From Petasospora fabianii (Eukaryota; Ascomycota; Saccharomycetes; Phaffomycetales; Wickerhamomycetaceae), in NCBI GenBank assembly GCA_022641835.1, contig CP048717.1:186001-250000 (forward strand): a stretch of DNA of 64,000 nucleotides. The letters run 5' to 3'. A program made the translations under genes and the position numbers. The notes under the pieces were generated by a model. The model ran no database searches. It had not been told where the DNA came from and saw only the letters and a list, made by a program, of their open reading frames with translations. Positions 40,219 through 51,261 of this stretch are shown piece by piece (the stretch's first letter is position 1; the number at the start of each line of letters is the position of its first letter).

Positions 40219-41355
40219 TCAGAAGGTCAAGCTTTCTAAAGTTCTCGTAAGCTTTGCAGCACCCACAGTTGAGACATCATTGTCGATACGGATCTTGGCC
40301 CTACTCACTTCAAGACCTTCAAGCAGCATACAAGCCTTACAGATCTTGTTGCTGGAAAGGTAACCACATTTTTCGCATCTGTTACCATCAACAAATCCTC
40401 TTGAGTTTAAGGATACTGAACCATCAGCACGAACTTCAATCTCTTGGCTTACCGGCTGTTTTGCAGTTGGTTTCTTCCTGAATTGCTGTCTCTGCTTCTT
40501 TTCCTTTAGCACAAAATTCTCACCAGAGTGAATGATGTCAATGATACAACTTGGTCGAATGGCTTCTAAGTTTTTCATCAGCTCTCTTGCTGTCCCTCTA
40601 AATGCCTCTGGTGCATAAGAACACTCAGTGGAGAAGTAATCCAGTTTCTTGTAATGGGCATATAACACAATCTCTTTCTGGTATGAGTATTTGAATGGTT
40701 TAGATCTCTTGATTGGTGATCCAGAGCTAGATGTCATGATAGCGGTAGACTTCTCCAATCTTGCGACATCACCACGAAGAAGATTCATCAAAACAGTCTC
40801 AGCCATGTCATCAGCATTGTGACCAGTCACAACATGGTTAATCCCCAGCTTGGCAGCTCCTCTGTCAAGTGCCTGTCTTCTGAAGACACCACAATAGGTA
40901 CAACTGTTCCTAATACCAGCACAGCTTACAATTTCATCCATGGTCCAGTTGTAGAGATCTCTATATGAAACAATCTCGAGTGGGAGTTGATATTGCTGCT
41001 GGTTTCTCTTGACTGTAGCGAGAGAATCATCTCTATAGCCCACGATACCTTCATCAATACTGAGAAGCACAAGATTGAGGCCATAGTTGTGTCTCTCATT
41101 AAGGAGTTTCAGCACATAGGCTAGCACAGTAGAGTCCTTACCACCGGAAGCTCCAATGGCAACCTTCTCACCTGGGTAGAAAAGCTTGTTGGAGACGATA
41201 GTGTTATGGATTTCAGTCTCAAATACGTCGTAGAAACACAGCTTGCAAATCTTTTGAAGGTTCTTTGGTCGCTTGATCAGTGCCTTACGGCAGTGGCAAA
41301 GTTCACACAACTGCGACACCTTTGGCCGCTTCTCCGTTCTTTCAGTGGTTGCCAT
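40219..41355 (-). CDS. NCS6: Cytosolic tRNA 2-thiouridylase Ncs6/Ctu1
   Basis: A 378-residue Ncs6 (Ctu1/Tuc1), which with Ncs2 and Urm1 adds sulfur to wobble U34 of tRNA-Lys, -Glu and -Gln. The N-terminal Cys motif (C17, C20, C22; C37, C40) binds metal. The PP-loop SGGKDS is at 70-75. The segment [12 protein letters not shown] holds a conserved catalytic Cys pair, and [19 protein letters not shown] is the family hallmark. The C-terminal zinc motif [16 protein letters not shown] completes it. Length fits (S. cerevisiae 359). Divergent from NIP1, so two translation-related genes share a promoter region. Confidence 0.97.
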   Translation of the reverse strand: MATTERTEKRPKVSQLCELCHCRKALIKRPKNLQKICKLCFYDVFETEIHNTIVSNKLFYPGEKVAIGASGGKDSTVLAYVLKLLNERHNYGLNLVLLSIDEGIVGYRDDSLATVKRNQQQYQLPLEIVSYRDLYNWTMDEIVSCAGIRNSCTYCGVFRRQALDRGAAKLGINHVVTGHNADDMAETVLMNLLRGDVARLEKSTAIMTSSSGSPIKRSKPFKYSYQKEIVLYAHYKKLDYFSTECSYAPEAFRGTARELMKNLEAIRPSCIIDIIHSGENFVLKEKKQRQQFRKKPTAKQPVSQEIEVRADGSVSLNSRGFVDGNRCEKCGYLSSNKICKACMLLEGLEVSRAKIRIDNDVSTVGAAKLTRTLESLTF

Positions 41356-41823
41356 ACTGTGAGGCTAAGAGTATCTGTTTATGAGTGCCAAGAGGGATGT
41401 AAAGATAAAAGACAAAAGACAAAGATAAAGATAGAGCTCATCGCAGTGAGGTTTTTCTCGTAAACTATCTCGCCGGTGGTACGCGCACAATGTATGCTCC
41501 TCACGAGACAGGGACGCGTGTCTGTGCCACGGAAAGCGTGTAAAACATGAGAGTGACGCTTAGCTTATCTCAAAGGACATAACCTATAATCAGCTCAAAT
41601 ATCAAACATCACTTTTTAATACCCTTCCACTCCGTTAATTGATGTATTGCGGCGACGAGTTCTCAAAGTTACGCTGAACATTTGAAGATCGCATACAAAC
41701 GCGTACCGAAATTTACGCGCGCCAAAATTTTTCAGGCTTCGAAAAAAAAAGCGAAAAACGCCAAAGGGCGGTACGGTTAAAGCCTATGAACACTTGATTT
41801 AAAGATATAAACTAAGATCAACT
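41356..41823. promoter_or_regulatory. Divergent promoter of NCS6 and NIP1 with RRPE-like site
   Basis: AAAATTTTTCA at 41724-41734 (reverse strand TGAAAAATTTT) matches the RRPE element, 90 bp before the NIP1 start. An A9 run lies near 41742. I found no PAC site. No gene seen. Confidence 0.55.
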
Positions 41824-44409
41824 ATGTCCTCCCGTTTCTTCCAGGGTGGTACCTCTGACTCCGAATACTCCTCCTCTGAGGAGGAACTGCTTTCCAGTTC
41901 CGATGAGGAAGAACTCGTCTCTTCCTCCGAAGAAGAACAGAGTGATAACGATCAAGACGATGACAATGATTCCGACGACTCTTTCTTTGGCAACGATGAC
42001 GATGACGAAGATTCCGATGACGACGTTGCTGGTGGTGCAAGAGGTCCAGCTTATTTCTTGAAGAGATCAGCTGGTGGCGCTGCCGGCTCTGATGACGAGT
42101 CCTCTGACGATGAGGAGGGCAAGAAGGTTGTCAAGTCTGCCAAGGACAAGTTGCTTGACGAGATCAAGGCAACTGTTTCCACAATTGACACATCCAAGGC
42201 TTCTAACGACTGGGTTGTTGTTCTTTCTGAATTTGACAAGCTTGGCCGTCTTTTGACCCGTGCCCAGCAGCAAAGCGTCGGTACTCCAAATGTCTACATT
42301 AGATCCCTTGCTGCCCTTGACGACACCATTACAAAGACCGCTGAAGATGAGAAGTCCAACAAGAAGCAGCTCAATGCCATTGTTGCCAAGGCCTTCAACA
42401 CCGTCAGACAGAGAGCCAAGAAGGCTGTCCGTGAGCAGAAGACCCTCATTGATGCCTACAGAGCTGACCCAGATGCCTTTGCCAACGACGAGACTCCAGC
42501 TGTTGGCTCCTCCAGAGCCACTCCAGTCCCACAGGCTACCACATCCACTAAGACCTCTACCAGTGCTGGTCTCTTCCTCGCATTGCGCTCTGTCACTGAG
42601 TCCAGAGGTAAGAAGAATGTTGACACTAAGGAGCAAATCAAGACCCTCGAGGAACTCACAACTGTCGCCACTACGCCGTACGAGAGCATTGTTGTGTACT
42701 TGATGTTGATCCCACTTAGATTCGATGGTGCTTCTTCCATGAACTACATGCCTCTTGAGCAGTGGAACGCTGTTGCCGCTGACATCAACGCCTTGTTCAA
42801 GGTCTTGGAGGACAACAAGGACACATACCGCGTCTTGGAGAACGCTGAGCCACTCGATGACATTGAGACCGAGCCAAAGCCAAAGGCCAATGGTATCCGT
42901 GAGATCTTGGGTTCCGTGGTGTCCTTCGTTGAGAGATTGGATGATGAGTTCACACGTTCCCTGCAGGTGATTGACCCACACACCACAGAGTATATCGACC
43001 GTCTCAAGGACGAGCAGATCATTTACAGCACCATTGTCCGTGCTCAGCTTTACTCTGAGCTAGTCACTCCAAAGTCTGCGCTCACAACAGCCTCTGCTGA
43101 GCAGCTTGCTAGAATTATCTCCAGAAGATTGGATCACATTTACTTCAAGCCAGCCAGCTTAATAAAGGCTGCTGAGTCTTCCGCATGGGAATCCATCGAC
43201 CAGACCTCATACATCATCCAGTACTCCACATCCGATGCTTACATTCACGAACTCATGGACACATTGGCCTCTGTGCTCTACAAGCAGCCGACCTCCACAC
43301 ACAGAAAGCGTGCTATCCTCTACCACATCTACTTCTATGCATTCAACAACAAGTACTTCAAGGCCAGAGATATGTTCTTGATGTCACACTTGCAATCTTC
43401 TATCCACACTTCTGACCCATCTCTTCAGATCTTGTTCAACAGATCTCTTGTGCAACTCGGTCTCTGTGCCTTCAGAAATGGTCTCATTCCAGAGGCCCAC
43501 CAAGCCCTCAATGAGATTGCTACATCACCACGTCACAGAGAGCTCCTTGGTCAGTCTTCCCAGAGATTCTCCTCTCAGGCCTCTGTTGCCGATAAGCAAC
43601 GTCAGTTGCCATACCACATGCACATCAACTTGGAGCTTTTGGAGAGTGTTTTCCTCACAAGTTCGCTCTTGATTGAGATCCCACAATACGCACAGCTCGG
43701 CTCCTCCCTTGATGGCAAGAAGAGACTCCAGACGAAATCTTTCAGACGTACTTTGGACTTCCATGAGAGACAGACCTTCCAGGGTCCACCAGAGAACACT
43801 AGAGACCACATCATGCATGCCGCCAAGGCGCTCCAAGCTGGTGAGTGGAAGAAGTCTGCTGAGATGTTGACAACGCTCAAGATCTGGAACCTTGTTCCAG
43901 AGTCTGATAAGTTGAGAGAGATGATTAAGGAGAAGGTTCAGGTTGAAGGTTTGAGAACATTCTTGTTCCAGTTCAAGTCTTACTACTCAAAGCTCTCTAT
44001 CACCAAGTTAACACAGACCTTTGAACTCCCAGAGGCTAAGGTCTCTGCTGTTGTCTCCAAGATGATCTTCAAGGAGGAAATTGCTGCTGGGTTGGACCAG
44101 GTTTCCAACTCTATCATCTTTGCAAAGGGTGTTGAGTTGACCAAGCTCCAGGAGCTTGCTTTGACTCTTGCTGACAAGGCCCAGACCTTCTCTGAGCGTA
44201 ACGAGCGTCTTGCCGGTGCTCATCAGCCACAGGGCTACGCTGCCGGTCACCACAGCTCTGGCAGAGATGGTCAGCGTCAAAACCGCCAGCAGAGAAACAC
44301 TAACTTGAAGTTCGCTCCTGTGACAGGTGCCCTCGACAGCGCCCCAGGTTCCATTTCTGGTGCTTTGAATGGTATGGACAAGAGAAGACAGAGAACGAAC
44401 CGTGCTTAA
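41824..44409 (+). CDS. NIP1: eIF3 subunit c, Nip1
   Basis: An 861-residue Nip1 (eIF3c), a core subunit that links eIF3 to eIF1 and eIF5 in the 43S pre-initiation complex and helps select start codons. The N-terminus MSSRFFQGG is followed by a long acidic Ser/Asp/Glu stretch (about 12-100), as in all eIF3c proteins. The middle is helical with the HRKRAILYHIYFYAFNNKYFKARD segment near 497-520. The PCI domain covers about 600-790. The C-terminus is basic and Gln/Arg-rich. Length is close to S. cerevisiae Nip1 (812). Confidence 0.97.
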   Translation: MSSRFFQGGTSDSEYSSSEEELLSSSDEEELVSSSEEEQSDNDQDDDNDSDDSFFGNDDDDEDSDDDVAGGARGPAYFLKRSAGGAAGSDDESSDDEEGKKVVKSAKDKLLDEIKATVSTIDTSKASNDWVVVLSEFDKLGRLLTRAQQQSVGTPNVYIRSLAALDDTITKTAEDEKSNKKQLNAIVAKAFNTVRQRAKKAVREQKTLIDAYRADPDAFANDETPAVGSSRATPVPQATTSTKTSTSAGLFLALRSVTESRGKKNVDTKEQIKTLEELTTVATTPYESIVVYLMLIPLRFDGASSMNYMPLEQWNAVAADINALFKVLEDNKDTYRVLENAEPLDDIETEPKPKANGIREILGSVVSFVERLDDEFTRSLQVIDPHTTEYIDRLKDEQIIYSTIVRAQLYSELVTPKSALTTASAEQLARIISRRLDHIYFKPASLIKAAESSAWESIDQTSYIIQYSTSDAYIHELMDTLASVLYKQPTSTHRKRAILYHIYFYAFNNKYFKARDMFLMSHLQSSIHTSDPSLQILFNRSLVQLGLCAFRNGLIPEAHQALNEIATSPRHRELLGQSSQRFSSQASVADKQRQLPYHMHINLELLESVFLTSSLLIEIPQYAQLGSSLDGKKRLQTKSFRRTLDFHERQTFQGPPENTRDHIMHAAKALQAGEWKKSAEMLTTLKIWNLVPESDKLREMIKEKVQVEGLRTFLFQFKSYYSKLSITKLTQTFELPEAKVSAVVSKMIFKEEIAAGLDQVSNSIIFAKGVELTKLQELALTLADKAQTFSERNERLAGAHQPQGYAAGHHSSGRDGQRQNRQQRNTNLKFAPVTGALDSAPGSISGALNGMDKRRQRTNRA

Positions 44410-44532
44410 TGAGAAGTAGAAGAACGTCGGCATCAACATGTATACTTAAAAAAAGAGAAATCACCGAATAAATCATCGTGTAGTAATATAAGGTTCATAA
44501 ACAAAGTGTATGCGAAAATCTATGTCACATCA

Positions 44533-47500
44533 TCAGGCAAAATAACTACTCCACAACACACCTTCAAGATCAGCCAACTGCTGTTCTGTGAAAGACGCAC
44601 GATCGATGTGCCATGTGTCAGCTCTCAACTTCTTAAAATTGGACAACACATCCTTTGCGGCCTTACCAGGAGCGCCAGGAAAAGAGGAGGCTCTGGCCAA
44701 CAGTACAATGTTTTCTGGCATCCAAGCTGGAGGCGGTGAAACATATGGGAATGCTGAAACCAAAGCACCCAATCCAATTGTTGCACCATGAACCTTGATC
44801 ATCTTTTCAGTGGTGAGTTCCTTCTTTGGCTTTTTCTTATTGAGTGTCTTCTTGTACTTCTCGATGAAAGAGTTCACAGATTCAAGATCTCTAGTGTTAT
44901 GGATGATACCAGTCAAAACAGCAGCAGCTCTGACCCTAACCTCGATGGACGAGTGGAATAACAACTGATCAATTCGACCGATCAAAGTCAGCTTCTGCTC
45001 TGAAGTCAAAAGTAACAACTGACGATTGAAGAAACCCTCAATAAAAGACAACTGATGAAGAAGTTGATGTGTGGAGTCGTACTCGACAGTAGCAACAGTC
45101 ATGACATCGGGAATCTGATCAGGTCTGCAGAAGAGACCACCAGCGAAAAGAAGCACAAAGTGGTCGAGGGAGATGTTACCAAGTTTGCAGAGTTCTCTAT
45201 TAGCTTCAACGTTCATGAGGAACGGGAAGATATCCTTAGCCAGATATGGAACGAGCAGCTGCTGCAATGGAGAGCCGTAGAGCGACCTGATCCACTGCAA
45301 GATGCTGGTTACGTAGTAAAAGTAATTTGAGTGCAGCGCATCTTGTGGAGTCATCGTTGCAATTTCACCTCTAGCGAATTCAGCATCATGGAAGAGCTTG
45401 GTCAACTTGTCATCCAATGATTGTGGAAGATTAGAAAGGAAGGAGTAACCTAACTCTGAAACATTGTTCGCATTGATAAACTGATCTGCATTCTGGAATG
45501 AGGGGGCAAAGAAGCAGTAAGTCAATGTAGCTTGGATCTCAGCGAGTTGGTCTCGTACAATTTTGTATGGGTGTGTGAACTCAAGACAGGACATTATCTC
45601 CTCCGAATTTTGGAACTGCCAACCAAGGTTAGTGATGTAGCTTTTGGAAAACATCAGCCTAGAAGACTGAACAAACGCTTGATTAGAGGTCGGATCCATG
45701 AACTCCTTGATAGCACTGAACTTGTTGTACAAGACCGGTATTCTTCTGAAATCTACTCTCGTAGGGAGCCACCAACCAACAATACTCCACACATCGCGCG
45801 TATCAGGGGTCAAATTGGTCGTAAGAGCAGCCTCCAAGAAAGGATCCAAGAACTTGTCTCTGATAGCTTCATCTTCTGGGCTTGTGTGGTTGGAAGCAAC
45901 AAAGAGACCAGCGACAATCTCAGCACACAAAATGACACTGGCCTTATCATCCTTATCATAAACCTCAGTGATAAGATCGATAACATCTTTGTAGGTGATG
46001 CTTGTGAAACCGAGGGTGGAGAGCTGAACAACCGAGGAGATCAAGTAGACCTCAGAAAGTTGGAAGACAGCCTTACTTTCGTTATGGATGGTCACTGACT
46101 TGAGCACTCCTGATAACCATTGTCTGGTGATAAGAGAACCAAAGTTCTTCAAAAGAGTTTTGTCCGATTCGCTCAAGCGAACATAATCATACGACTTCTC
46201 TGTGGTCAAAGCTTTCAACTTGTCACCCCAGAATAACCACCCTCCATAAATTTTGCCGTCAAAGTAGAATGATGGATTCTCAAAATTTTTCATTTCAGAA
46301 CGGAATATCTTTGAGAAGTTCTTGGATGTATCCACCATCGTCATGCCTGGGCGCATAAAGTTTAGTCTAAATGAGTTTTCCATGTCGTACCCAAACAAAG
46401 CAAAGCAAGTGACCTTATCGACCAGTTTTGAGAAGGACTTGATACAGTGCCATATCAGCGATGGATGTCCTTGAGCTTCAGTCACCAACATCTTCAAGAT
46501 AGCATCCTTGGTCTCAAGCTCATAGTACTCCTGGAGCTGGGTCAGCATCGATAAGTAGATGTACTTGTACATCCAATGATCATCCGATTTGATGAGGACA
46601 CAAACGAAGTCCTGGAACTGATTGAGCTGGGTGATATAAACCTTTCTTTTATCATCCTTAGCGTTCTTGACAGCAGCAATTTCCAGGTCAATGCACTTGT
46701 CTGGAGGTCTAATAGAGTCAACCGCGTCATGATCAAATAATGCAACGGCAGAAGGTACCTTGATAGAGCCAGAGAAGAGCAAGATTAAGGTCTTGGCGAT
46801 CTCACTGACATGTGGCTCCGTGTGTCTTAAACAACGGTCAAGGAGAACAAAGAGTTTCTGCAACAACTGGTAGTCAGAGGATAGCTTGTTCGAAATCTTA
46901 CTCAAACGAAGTACCTTCATCACTGCCTCCAAACCCTTGTGGTCATCAGCATTCAGCAACTCCTCAAAGCGAGATATCAGCAAAGTGATAATGACCCTGT
47001 AGGAGCCAATAATCTTTCTCATTGTATCCAAGAGGGCACCCAGAGCGGTGGAACTAGTCGTCTCATATGGTGAAGTAGCCAACTTGACGAGATCCAAGAT
47101 CAAAAGTTTGTCTAGTTTGGTTGGGAAACGGTTAGTAGAGAAGAGGATGACTCTTTGTCTGTGGAACTTTTCAGCTCTAGCACCGAAACAGGTTCGAGTG
47201 AATGGCTTCTTGTGGTTACCGGCAGCAAGTACCTTTTTCATGAAGACGTAGTCAATGAACAACTGGTCATCAACATCAAAAGTAGACTCCTTACCGACAT
47301 CAGAGAAGTATGTTCTGAACACTTGTAGGAAATTCTGGAACAGCTTAGAGTTCTCAGTCTTCTGTTGAGACAAGAAGAGGAACACTTTGTGCAAGGCTTG
47401 GCCCACCATGGATCTCAAAGAGTGGATGTGACCATAATCAAGCTTTGACTTCTTCTCTTCAGCAGTGGACCCAAAGAAATAGTTGCAGTTGTAGATGTTT

Positions 47501-50500
47501 TTTGACTGAGCAAACGCAATAGCTGGATTCATAACAGCATCCATGTCATTATCCTGAGCACCACTTGGCGTCAGCAGAACAGAGGAAGAAAGCATTTCAT
47601 CGTCATGAGTCAGACCAATGTCCTCCATATCCTGGTCATTAGAAGGCTCTGGAATACCATCAGTGTTGTCCAGAGGAACATTCTGGTATGGGGCGAAGTC
47701 AGGACTGTCTTCCTTGTTGGTGATCTGCTCAATGTCGATGTTCATCTCGTTCTCATCAGTCTTAGAGGCTCTCAGCGACTTCAAAATCATCAACTTCTTC
47801 TCCAAAGAGGTACGGTTGAAAACTTCTGAGGTCTCATTTGTAAAGTCCGGATCAAACAACATACTGGCTCCTGATAAAGAGGCACCAAGCAATCTCAAAT
47901 CCTTGATGAAATGATCAATCGACAAAATCTCAGTCATCTCACCAACCTTCATACCCTCTTCAAGGCTGGTAAGCGTCTCCATGACACATGTTTCAAAGAT
48001 TTCAATAGCACAATGCACTTCGTCGCTGCCAGGCACATACCAGTCAAACTGAAGCTTTTTCTCATCAAATCTGGAGTCGTCGAACTGGTAAGCGCCCCAC
48101 ATATCGAGGCACTCCGTCTTGGAAGGCTCGACAACTAAGAGTCTGTTTTCTCTAAGCTTGACATTGGTCAAGTTCTTCAAAGTCTTGTGCAGAACATATG
48201 CAGTTACACTGGACAATGATGGGTTGGTGACCTTTGTATAGAGTAGACGGAGGAGCTTAACGAGTTTACCCTGGAACTTGACAATTTCACCATTGGAGAC
48301 ACTAAGCACCTCGCTCAGCACAATGAGGTAGACAACAAGCTTGATATCTCCATCCAAGATGTCTGATGTATCATTTCTCACGGAACCAGCACCCTGTTCG
48401 AGCTCATAGCGAATCAGCTTGTCCAACTCTGCAAAGTACTTTGGAGACAAGGAATTATCCCACTTCACGAGAGCAGCAACCATGTTAGCGAAAACAGCTT
48501 CGTTCTCCTTGAATGCACTGAAATCACCCTCCAGGAGTTTATCATGGATGATCTTAGTGATGTGGTTGAAGATATCCTCCGAAATCGACTGAGTGAGGAT
48601 GAGCATTGTTTGAGTGATCTTGAACACGATTTTCTCATTCAACTCGGTTTCCAAGAGAAGTAATAGTTTCTGAATGAACTGACCCACAATGTCCTTGAAC
48701 TGCATGGTAGACGCTTTGAGGGCTGTGTATGTGATCTCGGTATCTGGAGCCCATGTCTCATCTGGATGGTCCTTGATGAACTGGAGATGTTCCTGGATGT
48801 AAGTCACAGTACTCGACTCAAAAGAGATGAAGTCATCCTCAGTGGTTGCATCCATGACTGGAACAATGGCGACAAAAGTCAAAAAGGCATTGATGGCATG
48901 ATTGGTCAAGGTCATGTCGTTGGTACCAATCTTCGATACAACAAGAGACAAGATGTTGGTCAAATGTGGTCTGTATGCTGGAATCAGCACCATAAAGCGG
49001 ACCACCTCAGTGAGCTGCTTTAAAGACACAATGACTCTGTGGCTGGAGTTGACAAACTGATCGGTCAACGAGTCGTACAAGTCAATTAAAAGTGTATCAA
49101 TCACCTTGTTTTGAACACTTCCGAAGATATCAGCGAGGTATCCCAACGAGGAGATATAGTAATTCGAGTGAGTTTCCTTTTTCGATTGTGAACCAAGCAA
49201 GAGGATATCAGTGAAAGCCGTAACAATCTGCTTGTTCATGTCTTGAGTCAATTTCAAATCTTTAGGAAGCTCACAATCTTCAGCCGCTTCATCCATAACT
49301 CTCTTATGATATCTGTGGATAAACTTGAAACAAAACTTAGCAATTTGAGAAGACCAGCCACCTGAGTTGGATGGGTGAACAAATGTCTCAAGCGAGCCCA
49401 ACAATGTCTTCAACATGTCAAAGAAGTCGGCAAAGTTCTCTGGCGTAACTGACAGAATGATGATACCAGCAAACTGAGTGTATGACCTTGTGTAAAATTC
49501 CTGACGCAAGTTTCCCAACAGTCTGTGTAGGACGAATCTCATTTGGGTCTCAGTGAGAACACCATACTTGTGAGAGCGGTTTGCTGTTGTGTCACCATTG
49601 CGAGCTATATAGTAAGCCCTGGTGACGATTCTAGAAAGTAAATGAATGATGTTGTTCTCACTCTGACGACTCTTGAGAGCTGGCGAGTTTGACCAGAAGT
49701 GCATGATAGATGGGATGTATTCAATAACATCGGCACCTGGCTCGAAGAGAGTTGGAATCGTGTGTGATAAGACTTGGAGGGATAGGTATCCTGTGGACAC
49801 AGAATATCTCTGCATTGACCAATCAAACACTTCTTTCATGGCCTGTGGTTCGAAATAAGGACTTGCGTACATACCAACCTTGAGAATATCACTAAAGATA
49901 TTCTTGTCGTTGTCACTTGAAAGTGGGTTGTATATGTTGAAAGTTGGGTCCGGATCAGGGAAGAACTGCGAATAATGATCGAGCAAACGCTTGTGATCAA
50001 GCTTCAACAAGCCCATTTCGGTGAGTTCGTTTCTGTAGCCACTAACGAGACTAGTGAACATGTCAACAAAGGTCCCAAGTTTGATGTCTTGTCCACGAGA
50101 GAAACAGAGGGAGAAATAAACCTTTGCCAACGAAGCTCTCAATCTTACTGGCAACTCAAATTTCATTTTCAAGCAACTTTTCAACTCATTTGTCCAATGG
50201 TTTACACTGACAATTGTTGCAGATCTTGGTAGGACCTTACCGATGACACCTGAAGACTTGACTTCCTCATCTTCTTCATCACCTTCATCACCATCGTTGT
50301 CTTCGGCGTCCATGGACAGCAGATCAGCATTAAACAAATCAGTCTCCAAAGTAAGCTCGATGTCGTTCTTGACAGAAGCGAGGTCCTTTGCAGAGATATG
50401 AACATAGCCTTCAAGATCCAGAGATTTGATTGCAATGTACAAATGGACGACAATGTGACAGAGATGCTGTGCCTGTTCGAGGTGTGTCTCGGTCTTGTAT

Positions 50501-50850
50501 GGCAACAACTTTTTCACGTTAAGCTTCCTTGGTTCTGTAAGACCGAACCACCTGGAGTCTTTGTCCAAAAGGGCAGTCTCGAACTCTTTCTCATTTTCCG
50601 GATAGTCAAGGTTGTACTGCTGAAGACGTTTCTGCAACAGAAGCTCATCGGACTGATCATTCATTGTGTGCTGCGGCATGTTCGAAGGGTCTGGCGTTCT
50701 CGAGAGACCGGCGAGTCTGGCATTCTGCACATGATGGACAAAGTCCATGCCTGATCCTGGTCTCGGTAGAGACCGGGATAGGTCATTGTTGGCCGCTATC
50801 AGAGGGTTCCTCTGCGGAATTGGCGCAGGAATGCCTGGTGGTAGCGGCAT
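44533..50850 (-). CDS. BLM10: Proteasome activator Blm10/PA200
   Basis: A 2105-residue HEAT-repeat protein (S. cerevisiae Blm10 has 2143). It caps the 20S core, helps its maturation and opens the gate through its C-terminal tail. The N-terminal 60 residues are Pro-rich and poorly conserved; the conserved part starts near LQQYNLDYPENEKEFE. Acidic insertions lie at about 185-200 and 1095-1150. The protein ends SSYFA. The usual activator tail is hydrophobic-Tyr-X (YYA in S. cerevisiae), so the penultimate Tyr is Phe here. The reading (codons TAT TTT GCC TGA) is clear. A partial PACE-like word lies upstream at 51101-51108. The gene is divergent from the PSY3-like gene. Confidence 0.97.
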   Translation of the reverse strand: MPLPPGIPAPIPQRNPLIAANNDLSRSLPRPGSGMDFVHHVQNARLAGLSRTPDPSNMPQHTMNDQSDELLLQKRLQQYNLDYPENEKEFETALLDKDSRWFGLTEPRKLNVKKLLPYKTETHLEQAQHLCHIVVHLYIAIKSLDLEGYVHISAKDLASVKNDIELTLETDLFNADLLSMDAEDNDGDEGDEEDEEVKSSGVIGKVLPRSATIVSVNHWTNELKSCLKMKFELPVRLRASLAKVYFSLCFSRGQDIKLGTFVDMFTSLVSGYRNELTEMGLLKLDHKRLLDHYSQFFPDPDPTFNIYNPLSSDNDKNIFSDILKVGMYASPYFEPQAMKEVFDWSMQRYSVSTGYLSLQVLSHTIPTLFEPGADVIEYIPSIMHFWSNSPALKSRQSENNIIHLLSRIVTRAYYIARNGDTTANRSHKYGVLTETQMRFVLHRLLGNLRQEFYTRSYTQFAGIIILSVTPENFADFFDMLKTLLGSLETFVHPSNSGGWSSQIAKFCFKFIHRYHKRVMDEAAEDCELPKDLKLTQDMNKQIVTAFTDILLLGSQSKKETHSNYYISSLGYLADIFGSVQNKVIDTLLIDLYDSLTDQFVNSSHRVIVSLKQLTEVVRFMVLIPAYRPHLTNILSLVVSKIGTNDMTLTNHAINAFLTFVAIVPVMDATTEDDFISFESSTVTYIQEHLQFIKDHPDETWAPDTEITYTALKASTMQFKDIVGQFIQKLLLLLETELNEKIVFKITQTMLILTQSISEDIFNHITKIIHDKLLEGDFSAFKENEAVFANMVAALVKWDNSLSPKYFAELDKLIRYELEQGAGSVRNDTSDILDGDIKLVVYLIVLSEVLSVSNGEIVKFQGKLVKLLRLLYTKVTNPSLSSVTAYVLHKTLKNLTNVKLRENRLLVVEPSKTECLDMWGAYQFDDSRFDEKKLQFDWYVPGSDEVHCAIEIFETCVMETLTSLEEGMKVGEMTEILSIDHFIKDLRLLGASLSGASMLFDPDFTNETSEVFNRTSLEKKLMILKSLRASKTDENEMNIDIEQITNKEDSPDFAPYQNVPLDNTDGIPEPSNDQDMEDIGLTHDDEMLSSSVLLTPSGAQDNDMDAVMNPAIAFAQSKNIYNCNYFFGSTAEEKKSKLDYGHIHSLRSMVGQALHKVFLFLSQQKTENSKLFQNFLQVFRTYFSDVGKESTFDVDDQLFIDYVFMKKVLAAGNHKKPFTRTCFGARAEKFHRQRVILFSTNRFPTKLDKLLILDLVKLATSPYETTSSTALGALLDTMRKIIGSYRVIITLLISRFEELLNADDHKGLEAVMKVLRLSKISNKLSSDYQLLQKLFVLLDRCLRHTEPHVSEIAKTLILLFSGSIKVPSAVALFDHDAVDSIRPPDKCIDLEIAAVKNAKDDKRKVYITQLNQFQDFVCVLIKSDDHWMYKYIYLSMLTQLQEYYELETKDAILKMLVTEAQGHPSLIWHCIKSFSKLVDKVTCFALFGYDMENSFRLNFMRPGMTMVDTSKNFSKIFRSEMKNFENPSFYFDGKIYGGWLFWGDKLKALTTEKSYDYVRLSESDKTLLKNFGSLITRQWLSGVLKSVTIHNESKAVFQLSEVYLISSVVQLSTLGFTSITYKDVIDLITEVYDKDDKASVILCAEIVAGLFVASNHTSPEDEAIRDKFLDPFLEAALTTNLTPDTRDVWSIVGWWLPTRVDFRRIPVLYNKFSAIKEFMDPTSNQAFVQSSRLMFSKSYITNLGWQFQNSEEIMSCLEFTHPYKIVRDQLAEIQATLTYCFFAPSFQNADQFINANNVSELGYSFLSNLPQSLDDKLTKLFHDAEFARGEIATMTPQDALHSNYFYYVTSILQWIRSLYGSPLQQLLVPYLAKDIFPFLMNVEANRELCKLGNISLDHFVLLFAGGLFCRPDQIPDVMTVATVEYDSTHQLLHQLSFIEGFFNRQLLLLTSEQKLTLIGRIDQLLFHSSIEVRVRAAAVLTGIIHNTRDLESVNSFIEKYKKTLNKKKPKKELTTEKMIKVHGATIGLGALVSAFPYVSPPPAWMPENIVLLARASSFPGAPGKAAKDVLSNFKKLRADTWHIDRASFTEQQLADLEGVLWSSYFA

Positions 50851-51261
50851 GATCCAGCGATGCGGAGATAATCAATGGAGGGTTCAGCACACAGCGGCTA
50901 GGCACAAAGTTGTGGAGATGAGCAGCGGTGACAGAGTTGCAGCAATGTATGTAGACGATTCTTAAAAGCGTATACTCTGGCAATGGCAATGCAATAACTT
51001 GCTGGCGTGGTCTAACTAGTCTTTGAAGAAGTGTAGTGGAGAAGTAGCGTGAAGAAAGAGTATTTATGATGTAATATTATATGAAAGTTCCCTGAGTAAG
51101 TCGCCACCATAAGCGCGGGTGAAGGAAATTGGGCAGGGGACACATTGCGGATTGCGGAGGGCTATCCCTCTCTCTCTGTTGACTGATACGATTACATGAT
51201 TGTGTGGTACTCCACTGATTGAAACGTAACAGTATCCGGCAATTTATTGACTTGCTCACAT
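50851..51261. other. Divergent promoter region, BLM10 / PSY3-like
   Basis: Holds a GGTGGCGA word on the reverse strand (51101-51108), one base from the Rpn4 site GGTGGCAA. A CT-rich run lies near 51170. No gene seen. Confidence 0.5.
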
